A DNA stretch of 16,173 nucleotides from Bacteroidales bacterium (GTDB lineage Bacteria; Bacteroidota; Bacteroidia; Bacteroidales; SMBSF77), in assembly GCA_021106655.1 (NCBI GenBank), contig JAIOTT010000382.1:1-16173 (forward strand). Direction: 5' to 3'. Within the stretch, counting starts at the first letter, position 1; each line of letters opens with the position of its first letter. A program made the position numbers and the translations under genes. The notes below the pieces were generated by a model. It saw only the letters and a list, made by a program, of their open reading frames with translations, searched no databases and was not told where the DNA came from. Below are positions 1 through 5,826 of this stretch, in pieces.

Positions 1-13
1 AAAAAAAGATTAA

Positions 14-54
14 CCACAAAGGATACACAAAGGATTGCACAAAGTACCACAAAG
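14..54. repeat. CACAAAG short tandem array (single arm of dispersed palindrome family)
   Basis: Four copies of CACAAAG start at 15, 26, 38 and 48, so the period is 10 to 12 bases. The composition and phrasing resemble the arms of the two palindromes at 721-815 and 4420-4511, but no opposing arm is visible inside the window. It may be a half element or one cut by the window edge. The rest of 1-131 holds no gene that I can support. Confidence 0.5.
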
Positions 55-131
55 CTTATGAATTAATCAGGTTAGAAATTAAGAATTATTTATTGTACAT
101 TAATTAGTCATTAATGCAATTAGAAATTCCT

Positions 132-431
132 TCAGGATATCTCTTCCGTAATTTCCAGAAACCTCTTATAAGGTATAGCTGCCATGCTTTCTGACGATAA
201 AGCTCCATGTGCCTGACTGATAAACGATACTTTGGCTGCAGTCTCTTCATCTGGTGCTTCATAAATGTCAAGAAAATCATACCTTCCGAGTAAAGCATAA
301 TGAGCAATAAACTTAACTTCAGGACATTTTTCCCTAACCTGTTTTAGCCAGTTTCTCCCTATTTCTGCTCTGTCCTTCATTTGCATTGAAAGGTCAGTAG
401 ACAATTTGGTAAGTAATAGATAGGTTTGCAT
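132..431 (-). CDS. GYD domain-containing protein
   Basis: This encodes a 99-residue single-domain protein that resembles the GYD family (Pfam GYD), small alpha/beta dimeric-barrel-like proteins found in many bacteria and archaea with no firmly assigned reaction. The signature is the segment around residues 48-65, GRYDFLDIYEAPDEETAAK, where GRYD stands for the family's GYD. Before it comes a typical N-terminal strand and helix (QTYLLLTKLS, then a helix ending GRNWLKQV). The length fits the family. There is no signal peptide or membrane segment, so the protein is probably cytosolic. The gene stands alone on the minus strand, divergent from the gene at 957, with a good Bacteroidota-type promoter about 90 to 120 bases upstream. 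The function is unknown; the domain assignment is fairly sure. Confidence 0.8.
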   Translation of the reverse strand: MQTYLLLTKLSTDLSMQMKDRAEIGRNWLKQVREKCPEVKFIAHYALLGRYDFLDIYEAPDEETAAKVSFISQAHGALSSESMAAIPYKRFLEITEEIS

Positions 432-521
432 AATGTTGATCTTTTTATGGTTAATAATGTATTTGTCACCTCAGGCAAATGTTATTGAATTCCATAATCC
501 CGGATGTAATAGGGATTCCCT

Positions 522-553
522 CAAAAATAGCAAATGTTCTTTTAAATTCCAAA
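522..553 (-). promoter_or_regulatory. Bacteroidota-type promoter for the GYD gene
   Basis: Read on the minus strand, TTTG (550-553) is followed after exactly 20 bases by TATTTTTG (522-529). This matches the Bacteroidota housekeeping pattern TTTG-(19 to 21)-TAnnTTTG at every fixed position. Transcription would start near 515, leaving a leader of about 85 bases that contains a 6-bp inverted repeat (496-501/512-517). It is the best promoter match I found in the window. Confidence 0.5.
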
Positions 554-659
554 AGATACTTTAATTATATTTTAAGAAAAATTTCTTGAAATAAAAGTCT
601 GAAAAATATTACTTTTGAAAAAAAGCTTTAAATTTGCAATTACATCAACAAAAACTGAT

Positions 660-861
660 GTTATTAGTGATTAGTTATTAATGCGAATCAAGAGTTGAAA
701 AAATAATATGCTGAAAATTAGCCACTAAGGCATGAAGACACAAAGATATCACGAAGACTGACAAATGGCGACATTATTAACTTTGTGAACCTTAGAGTCT
801 TGGAGTTTTTGTGGCAATTGAACTTTCAACCCTTGATTGGCGTTATTAGTGGTTAGTTATT
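660..861. repeat. Nested repeat element: direct repeats around inverted repeats around a long palindrome
   Basis: The order is symmetric. Outer direct repeats at 660-679 and 842-861 match at 19 of 20 bases (GTTATTAGT[G]ATTAGTTATT type, A/G at one site). Inside them, an inverted pair at 683-700 and 824-841 matches at 16 of 18. At the centre is the palindrome at 721-815. A further copy of the inner motif, AACCCTTGATTTGC, lies at 902-915, 13 of 14 identical to 828-841. The arrangement resembles a small non-autonomous inserted element with duplicated target sequence, but the outer repeat could equally be a separate intergenic repeat family. Confidence 0.55.
721..815. repeat. Dispersed palindrome, copy A
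   Basis: The left arm (721-756) begins GCCACTAAGG and the right arm (781-815) ends TTTTTGTGGC. They are imperfect reverse complements separated by about 24 bases, so RNA or single-stranded DNA could fold into a long interrupted hairpin. The right arm is identical at 32 of 35 positions to the reverse complement of the left arm of copy B (4420-4454). This shows that the two are members of one repeat family rather than independent terminators. Confidence 0.75.
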
Positions 862-883
862 GTTTCCAAGTTTAAAGTGTTAA

Positions 884-914
884 TTTATCTATATAACCTA
901 TAACCCTTGATTTG
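884..914 (+). promoter_or_regulatory. Possible promoter for the 957-2987 operon
   Basis: TTTA (884-887) and TTGATTTG (907-914) are separated by 19 bases, matching the Bacteroidota pattern TTTG-(~19)-TAnnTTTG with one mismatch in each box. Transcription would start near 920, about 35 bases before the ATG. The downstream box lies inside a copy of the AACCCTTGATT repeat, so the match could be incidental. Confidence 0.25.
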
Positions 915-956
915 CATATATAACAATTGAATATAAATCATTAACATTATTAAAGG

Positions 957-1535
957 ATGAAAAATACTATTATTAAGGTCGTTCTGTTTATAGTAATTAT
1001 TGTTTTAGCTTATTTCGTTGTAGAAAGCTTTATGAAAACTGTCCGGTTTGATAAAGAGCAGCGCAAAAGATCAGATGTTGTTATTCAAAGCCTGAAAGAT
1101 ATCAGAGCTGCCCAATTTTCCTTTAAAGCAATAAATGGCATTTATGCTCATAATTTTGATACGCTGATTGATTTTTTAGAAACAGGTGAAATACCTGTTG
1201 TCAAAATTATTCCTGATCCGGAAGATACTACCTTTACAAAAACTATCAATGATACCATAGCATTTGTACTCGTGAAAGATTCATTGTTTAAGCACAAAGG
1301 CCCAAATTTCAAAATTAAAGATCTTGCCTTCATACCTTTTTCTGATGGAGAGGAGTTTATCATGAGTGCTGGTGAAATTGAAAAGGGAAAGGTTAAAGTA
1401 AATGTGTTTGAAGCTATCGCCAGAAAGGAATTTTATCTTAAAGGTCTTAACGAAGAACTTGTCTCTAGAGAATCAGTTACGGATCTTAAGGTTGGTTCAA
1501 TGTCGGAGCCTTCCACTGACGGAAATTGGGAATAA
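957..1535 (+). CDS. Conserved Bacteroidota protein, pseudopilin-like, membrane anchored
   Basis: This encodes 192 residues: one N-terminal hydrophobic segment (about 4-26), then a charged amphipathic stretch leading into SLKDIRAAQFSFKAINGIYA (about 46-65) and NFDTLIDFL. That layout (membrane helix, long helix, then NGxY followed by a leucine-rich turn) recalls the N-terminal half of pilins and GspG-type pseudopilins. The usual prepilin-peptidase motif before a GFTLIE-like sequence is missing. The C-terminus ends LKVGSMSEPSTDGNWE, which resembles an ending I associate with a conserved hypothetical family of this phylum. It is the first gene of a tight plus-strand run with the DUF3822 gene (16-base gap) and rsmD. 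The function is unknown; the pilin likeness is inference from layout. Confidence 0.75.
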   Translation: MKNTIIKVVLFIVIIVLAYFVVESFMKTVRFDKEQRKRSDVVIQSLKDIRAAQFSFKAINGIYAHNFDTLIDFLETGEIPVVKIIPDPEDTTFTKTINDTIAFVLVKDSLFKHKGPNFKIKDLAFIPFSDGEEFIMSAGEIEKGKVKVNVFEAIARKEFYLKGLNEELVSRESVTDLKVGSMSEPSTDGNWE

Positions 1536-1551
1536 TATTATTCCTGAGAAA

Positions 1552-2442
1552 ATGCATGAGTATGTCAATACTGATATTTGCCCTGATAATGAAGATATAA
1601 GCAAAGAGGTAAGTTGTAATTATATCTTGTCCATTCAACTTTCAAAAGACTGGTTTTCATACTGTATTCTCGATAAAATTTCGAATAAATATATTGCGCT
1701 TTCATCATACTCTTTGCATCAGAAAAAATCAAAAAAGCAGAGAGGTACAACAGAAACCTTATATGTTGAAAAGCTTGATGAACTGATCTCTCAGTTTAAA
1801 TGGTTAAAAAATCCTTTCAAAGAAGTCCGTGTTATCTATGTAAATAGACGTTCAACCCTTGTTCCCTCTTTATTGTTTGATAGATCACACAAAGAAGATT
1901 ATTTGGACTTTGTGCAAAGGAAAAAAGAGAATGTGGATCTTTATTATGATCAACTGGCGGGGCTGGATGTTTATAATGTTTATGCTTTGCCCGATTTCCT
2001 TGAGAACAAACTTTCTCGGACATTCAAAAACTGTAAGATTTTCCATTATTCAAGCACCCTGTTAATGAATGTATTTTCGAAGCTTGTTGACAAAACACTG
2101 AAAACGCAATTATTTGTTAATGTACAGTCTGAACAGTTTGACTTGATCATTTCAAGAGAGGGCGAATTGATTTACTTTAATACCTACAGGGTTTTAGCTG
2201 ATAAAGACATGATAATTTATTTATTTAATGTTATCAAGCAGTTTAAACTGGATATACACAATATTTCACTCGTTTTAATGGGGGAGATTGAGAAGGAATC
2301 TGAAGCACATAAAAATATTTGCAACTACATAAGGGATGTCTCTTTTATTGAACGGAATGATGATTTCCGCTATATTGATGTTTTTGACGATATTCCCCCC
2401 CATTTTTTTTATAATCTGTTAAATGCCAACCTTTGCGTATAA
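1552..2442 (+). CDS. DUF3822 family protein
   Basis: This encodes a soluble 296-residue protein of the DUF3822 family, which is largely confined to Bacteroidota and whose role is unknown. I chose the ATG at 1552 because the upstream ATG at 1402 would overlap the preceding gene by 134 bases and add about 50 residues of low-quality sequence. The new start is 16 bases after the previous stop. The segment LFVNVQSEQFDLIISREGEL, followed later by NISLVLMGEI, looks like the alternating-strand layout of actin/Hsp70-type (ASKHA) folds such as PilM and GspL; that is my inference from pattern. The stop codon overlaps the rsmD start by 10 bases, so the two are probably translationally coupled. The family call rests on sequence style and on its position just before rsmD. 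Confidence 0.75.
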   Translation: MHEYVNTDICPDNEDISKEVSCNYILSIQLSKDWFSYCILDKISNKYIALSSYSLHQKKSKKQRGTTETLYVEKLDELISQFKWLKNPFKEVRVIYVNRRSTLVPSLLFDRSHKEDYLDFVQRKKENVDLYYDQLAGLDVYNVYALPDFLENKLSRTFKNCKIFHYSSTLLMNVFSKLVDKTLKTQLFVNVQSEQFDLIISREGELIYFNTYRVLADKDMIIYLFNVIKQFKLDIHNISLVLMGEIEKESEAHKNICNYIRDVSFIERNDDFRYIDVFDDIPPHFFYNLLNANLCV

Positions 2443-2987
2443 TAAGTGGAAAATACAGGGGAAGAAGAATCATTGCTCCCACTCAGTTACTTGTCCGTCC
2501 TACTACTGATCAGGCAAAAGAATCAATTTTTAATATCATTCATAACAATTTTTATTTTGAGGATATAAAAGTTCTGGATATGTTTGCAGGTACTGGAAAT
2601 ATATCATATGAGTTCTGTTCCAGGGGGGCAAAGGAAGTACTGGCAGTTGATATGAACCATAAATGCTCAGCTTTTATAAAAAAAACTGCAGAAATTCTTA
2701 AGCTTGCAAATCTGGAGGTAATTCAATCAGATGTGTTTCAATTCTTAAAAAATAATGAAAGAAGTTTTGATCTGATATTTGCAGATCCACCATACGACAT
2801 GGAAGGAATTAAAAGCATTCCGGAACTTGTTTTTAGCAGGAAGATGCTTAATGAGGATGGGTGGCTAATTATTGAACATTCCAAAGCTATCGATTTTTCA
2901 ACTTTTCCGAATTTAAAGGACCAGCGTAGATATGGGAAGGTTAATTTTTCAATTTTCACATCCCTACCTCCGGCTTTCGTCGAATAG
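2433..2987 (+). CDS. rsmD: 16S rRNA (guanine(966)-N(2))-methyltransferase RsmD
   Basis: RsmD methylates N2 of G966 in 16S rRNA during small-subunit assembly, using S-adenosylmethionine. The 184 residues are a normal length. Visible are the N-terminal MRIISGKYRGRRI (1-13), RPTTD (22-26), the SAM-binding motif LDMFAGTGN (48-56), an acidic residue after the second strand (VDM, 72-74) and the catalytic DPPY (118-121). The start is TTG at 2433: translation from it gives exactly the family's N-terminus, and no better ATG exists. It overlaps the DUF3822 gene by 10 bases. Its last 24 bases overlap the 3' end of the convergent TlpA-like gene. The identification is secure. Confidence 0.95.
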   Translation: MRIISGKYRGRRIIAPTQLLVRPTTDQAKESIFNIIHNNFYFEDIKVLDMFAGTGNISYEFCSRGAKEVLAVDMNHKCSAFIKKTAEILKLANLEVIQSDVFQFLKNNERSFDLIFADPPYDMEGIKSIPELVFSRKMLNEDGWLIIEHSKAIDFSTFPNLKDQRRYGKVNFSIFTSLPPAFVE

Positions 2988-4370
2988 TAATTTCCCGAAG
3001 ATCATTTCAATGTTTTGACTTGGTGAGGGCGCAGGATACCTGATGATCTTGCCCTTCCTGTTGATCAAAACAAATAATGGATAGGTTTTTATTTCATAAT
3101 CTTCAATGAGGTCGATATCATTATCATAATGAAAATTGGCCCAGGGGTATTTCTTCTCATTCAGAAAATGATACATACTTGAATATTCTTTATCAACTGA
3201 AATACCCAGAAATTCAATATCATTATTATACTCGTAATAAAGCTTTGAGATGGCCTCAAATTCTTTGATACAGGGCACACACCAGCTTGTCCAGAAACAT
3301 AAGTATACATATTTACCACTGAAATCTTTAAGACAAACTGTATCTCCCTCCAGATCTTTCAAACTAAAAGCAGGAGCTTCAGTGCCGGGCTGAAGTTTGT
3401 TCATCATACTGACAAGATTTTTTGCGATATCTCTGTGTTTTTCGAATTTACTTTTCACAGAAAAATCATTTAATATCTTAATGATCTTAGATTTTGTGAA
3501 TTCAGCTTTAATAAGCATATCTTTCAGACCTCTTAGCATAACCATTTCACGAAGAACTTCATTTTTTAGTAATGTGTCTTTACCTAGATAGTCGAGCAAG
3601 GAAAAATAATCCTGCTTCTGCTCAACTGCAACAACTAGGTCGTTATACTTAATTTGTGGAGAAGAGATAATGTAATTATTAAAAAACTGATTGAAAAAAT
3701 CCATATATTCAATGTGATCGTATAAGATAGGCTTATCAATAAAATATTTAACAAATAATTTTTTCTTTGATGTTATCCTTGCAAGATTTTCGAGAGAGGC
3801 AATTTTATATTTAACGAAGTTCCTGAAATATAGATTTGTAATATCCGGAAAATGTTGACTGACCTGGTTTTTAAAAGTATCTATTCTTGATTTATCCCTT
3901 TTCCTGTATAAAGCATTAAAATTATTCTTATCTGCGATGAAAGTATTATACTGAACATTAAGATTATGGATAAGTAAATTGATGTCATCATCTGCTGCCT
4001 TCATAATCTCAAACTCCAAAATTGTTTCAGCAAGAAAAGGATTAACATTCTTTTGTTTTTCAGCAGGAGATTTTATCTTTAAATCATATGAAGATCCCGG
4101 TATTAAATATATCTCAGATCTGCGAAAATCAAGGTTCAGAAAAGCGTAAGTAGTTGTATTAATGTCAAAGGCAAGCCTGAAATTACCACTCTTGTCAATT
4201 TTTGCTGAAGCTATCAGGTATTCTTTATCTGAAATATAATCTTTAAAGCTTGTCAGCCTGACAGTCATGCCTGTAAAAGCCGGAGCACTACCGGTAATAA
4301 CAGTGTTTTTTGCAAGCAGTAATGAAGGTGAAATAACAAATAATAATGATATAATAAGTCTGGTCAACAT
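2964..4370 (-). CDS. TlpA-like thioredoxin-fold protein with long N-terminal extension
   Basis: This encodes a 468-residue exported disulfide oxidoreductase-like protein. Residues 1-20 form a signal peptide (LIISLLFVISPSLLLA). Residues of about 21-105 are a beta-rich domain of the DUF4369 kind seen on many Bacteroidota TlpA proteins (TGSAPAFTGMTVRL, DKSGNFRLAF). A helical linker runs to about 325. The C-terminal AhpC/TSA-redoxin domain has FWTSWCVPCIKEF with redox cysteines 364 and 367, GISVD and the cis-proline in KTYPLF (about 431). It probably acts in the periplasm or at the cell surface as a thiol reductase; the partner is unknown. It lies 204 bases downstream of coaD, with palindrome copy B between them, and its 3' end overlaps rsmD by 24 bases tail to tail. 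Confidence 0.88.
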   Translation of the reverse strand: MLTRLIISLLFVISPSLLLAKNTVITGSAPAFTGMTVRLTSFKDYISDKEYLIASAKIDKSGNFRLAFDINTTTYAFLNLDFRRSEIYLIPGSSYDLKIKSPAEKQKNVNPFLAETILEFEIMKAADDDINLLIHNLNVQYNTFIADKNNFNALYRKRDKSRIDTFKNQVSQHFPDITNLYFRNFVKYKIASLENLARITSKKKLFVKYFIDKPILYDHIEYMDFFNQFFNNYIISSPQIKYNDLVVAVEQKQDYFSLLDYLGKDTLLKNEVLREMVMLRGLKDMLIKAEFTKSKIIKILNDFSVKSKFEKHRDIAKNLVSMMNKLQPGTEAPAFSLKDLEGDTVCLKDFSGKYVYLCFWTSWCVPCIKEFEAISKLYYEYNNDIEFLGISVDKEYSSMYHFLNEKKYPWANFHYDNDIDLIEDYEIKTYPLFVLINRKGKIIRYPAPSPSQNIEMIFGKLLFDESRR

Positions 4371-4574
4371 AATATCCCAAAAAATAATTATAAATTGAAT
4401 CTAATCCAGCATTTTTATTGCCACAAAAACACTAAGACACTAAGGTTCACAAAGCACTTCAAGCCTGGTATATATTTTTTGTGAATCTTGGTGCCTTTGA
4501 GACTTAGTGGCATATTCATTTTTTTAAGCTCTTTCTAAATTAATTCAGAAAAGACAAACGAAAAATGAGCGAAT
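4371..4574. other. Intergenic region between coaD and the TlpA-like gene
   Basis: This 204-base gap on a co-directional minus-strand pair holds palindrome copy B (4420-4511). A weak 5-bp AT-rich stem lies at 4532-4551. I found no exact promoter match for the TlpA-like gene; CCCAAAAAATAA just upstream of its start misses the TAnnTTTG pattern by one base of spacing. Confidence 0.45.
4420..4511. repeat. Dispersed palindrome, copy B
   Basis: The left arm 4420-4454 begins GCCACAAAAACACTAAGACA and the right arm 4477-4511 ends GACTTAGTGGC. They are reverse complements at 26 of 35 positions, with a 22-base loop. Each arm is made of short units of the CTTnGTG type with a period of about 8 to 10. The left arm matches the reverse complement of the right arm of copy A (781-815) at 32 of 35 positions. 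Located between coaD and the next co-directional gene, the hairpin could end or protect transcripts, but the long, family-wide arms argue for a mobile or structural repeat. Confidence 0.78.
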
Positions 4575-5063
4575 TTATTCCAACAGTTTACTTCTGTCGA
4601 TTTTGCTAATATCCAGTTTGTCAGGGATAAATTGTTGAATGTCACCTCCATGACGAAATATCTCACGTACAATAGAAGATGTTATTGCTGTATGCTCAGC
4701 TTTTGTCAGCAGAAATATGGTCTCAATGCCAGGGAGTAAATTCTTATTTATTTGTCCGATACTTCTTTCAAATTCAAAGTCAGCTGACGTACGTAAGCCC
4801 CTGAGAATATATTTAGCGTTAAATTGTTTGCAAAGTTCAATAGTAAGCCCTTTGTATTTTACCACACTAACCGAATGGAATTCTGAGAAGACTTCCTCTA
4901 TCCATTTTATGCGCAGTTCAATTGAAAAAAAATCTTCCTTGTCGGCATTTTCGCCAATAGCTATAATTGTTTTATCAAACAGCTTCAATGATCTCAGGAC
5001 AATTGATTCATGCCCTTTGGTAATAGGATCAAATGATCCGGGGAATATTGCAATCTTTTCCAT
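4575..5063 (-). CDS. coaD: Pantetheine-phosphate adenylyltransferase CoaD
   Basis: CoaD catalyses the penultimate step of coenzyme A synthesis, transferring AMP from ATP to 4'-phosphopantetheine to give dephospho-CoA and pyrophosphate, in the cytosol. The 162 residues match the family's usual size. Motifs are clear: AIFPGSFDPITKGH (5-18) with the nucleotidyltransferase (T/H)xGH element at 15-18, ILRGLRTSADFEFE (86-99) for pantetheine binding, and HTAITSSIVRE (124-134), corresponding to the ISSSxVRE ATP-binding element. The ATG at 5063 gives the canonical N-terminus. A TAnnTTTG-type box lies only 15 bases upstream (5078-5085), so the transcript leader may be very short. The identification is secure. 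Confidence 0.96.
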   Translation of the reverse strand: MEKIAIFPGSFDPITKGHESIVLRSLKLFDKTIIAIGENADKEDFFSIELRIKWIEEVFSEFHSVSVVKYKGLTIELCKQFNAKYILRGLRTSADFEFERSIGQINKNLLPGIETIFLLTKAEHTAITSSIVREIFRHGGDIQQFIPDKLDISKIDRSKLLE

Positions 5064-5077
5064 AAGTAAATTTTAAA

Positions 5078-5085
5078 CAAATATA
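5078..5085 (-). promoter_or_regulatory. Possible -7 box for coaD
   Basis: On the minus strand this reads TATATTTG, an exact fit to the Bacteroidota TAnnTTTG box. No TTTG lies at the expected distance upstream. Transcription would begin about 9 bases before the coaD ATG, giving an almost leaderless transcript. Confidence 0.3.
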
Positions 5086-5094
5086 GTAAAAATT

Positions 5095-5129
5095 CAGTTA
5101 ACAGTAGGTAGTCCGCAGTCCATAGCGTG
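5095..5129. repeat. Degenerate 7-bp tandem repeat
   Basis: Five successive 7-base units can be read: CAGTTAA, CAGTAGG, TAGTCCG, CAGTCCA, TAGCGTG. They follow a pattern near CAGTcgg with drift. The array is just upstream of coaD and looks like a decayed intergenic short-repeat array. Confidence 0.45.
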
Positions 5130-5294
5130 TAGCTTGACCATGACTGAATATGTTTTATTTTTTAAGAACTTAGAATTTATTACCATCTAATAGCTTGACC
5201 CAGACCATAGATTTTGTTATAGTTCATCGTAGGTTTATCATTAACAAATTTGTAAAGCCTTATCTTTTTACATGATATTATTGATAAAATTTAT

Positions 5295-5302
5295 TAAATT
5301 TG
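5295..5302 (+). promoter_or_regulatory. Possible -7 box for the DUF4783-nadC operon
   Basis: TAAATTTG followed by CA is an exact TAnnTTTG match in the extended TTTGCA context. The position 20 bases upstream reads CATG, a poor match to TTTG. If used, transcription starts near 5308, about 75 bases before the ATG at 5384. Confidence 0.3.
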
Positions 5303-5383
5303 CATATTAAATTACTCTGGTTTTATTAATTCTACACTAGTGTTTTTGGTTTGGTATTTGCTAATATTATTTAAATTACGGAA

Positions 5384-5791
5384 ATGAAATCTACATCATT
5401 AATTGTTCTGGTCCTGATCTTTGCCAATGCTCTTTCAGCTTCTTTAGCCTCTGCTCAGGAAAGTACTACAAGCATGGATGAGATAAAAAATGCAATCGTT
5501 AAGGGAAATGCAAAAGAACTGGCAATTCATTTCAATACTACTATTGATCTTAGTGTTCCGGGGAAAGATGGAACATATAGTAAAGTTCAGGCGGAGCTTA
5601 TAATAAAAGATTTTTTTGAAAAAAACAAACCTAAGTCCTTTAAGATCAACCATGAGGGCTCATCGAATGACGGTTCGCGATATGCAATAGGTACTCTTAC
5701 AGCTTCCAATAACTCATACCGTTTATATTTTCTCATCAAGAATACAAATGGGAAAGCCCTTATTCATCAGATGCAAATTGAGGTTGAATAA
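5384..5791 (+). CDS. DUF4783 domain-containing secreted protein
   Basis: This encodes 135 residues with a signal peptide at 1-24 (hydrophobic LIVLVLIFANALSASLA, then ASAQES, a likely signal peptidase I site after ASA). The mature part resembles DUF4783, a small Bacteroidota family with a cystatin/NTF2-like feel: DEIKNAIVKGNAKELAIHFN, YSKVQAELIIKDFFEKNKP and IGTLTASNNSYRLYFLIKN are its typical blocks. No catalytic residues are evident. It is probably periplasmic; the function is unknown. It lies 35 bases upstream of nadC on the same strand, an arrangement I associate with this phylum, and is likely the first gene of that operon. Confidence 0.82.
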   Translation: MKSTSLIVLVLIFANALSASLASAQESTTSMDEIKNAIVKGNAKELAIHFNTTIDLSVPGKDGTYSKVQAELIIKDFFEKNKPKSFKINHEGSSNDGSRYAIGTLTASNNSYRLYFLIKNTNGKALIHQMQIEVE

Positions 5792-5826
5792 GGTTTTATA
5801 CTATATTAATATCTGATATTTTTATA

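Larger units (their letters stand above)
432..956. other. Repeat-rich intergenic region without a convincing gene
   Basis: This 525-base divergent gap contains a minus-strand promoter for the GYD gene (522-553), an AATCCC/GGGATT inverted repeat (496-501/512-517) in that gene's presumed leader, a nested repeat element (660-861) and a possible plus-strand promoter (884-914). A second TAAATTTG box lies at 629-636 with no properly spaced upstream box. No open frame here looks like a real protein. Confidence 0.6.
5064..5383. other. Divergent intergenic region between coaD and the DUF4783-nadC operon
   Basis: This 320-base gap contains a possible coaD promoter box (5078-5085, minus strand), a decayed heptamer array (5095-5129), a 10-bp direct repeat TAGCTTGACC at 5130-5139 and 5191-5200, and a plus-strand promoter-like box (5295-5302). 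I see no small gene in it. Confidence 0.5.

Noticed and set aside
14..54. CRISPR-like array
   Set aside because: The units are only 7 bases with 3 to 5 base gaps, far below repeat and spacer lengths, and no cas genes are present.
104..307. 67-residue minus-strand frame overlapping the GYD gene
   Set aside because: It is in another frame of the recognisable GYD-domain gene, is rich in Arg, Met and Tyr, and has no family likeness.
1402..1551. Upstream ATG at 1402 as the start of the DUF3822 gene
   Set aside because: It would overlap the preceding gene by 134 bases, and the added residues look like out-of-frame translation of that gene. The ATG at 1552 follows its stop by 16 bases.
4531..4552. 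Intrinsic terminator after coaD
   Set aside because: The stem is only five AT-rich pairs with a ten-base loop and no clear T-run placed for the minus strand.
5130..5200. TAGCTTGACC direct repeats as an operator pair
   Set aside because: The two 10-base copies are 61 bases apart, have no internal symmetry and no regulator gene nearby. Chance or repeat decay is as likely.
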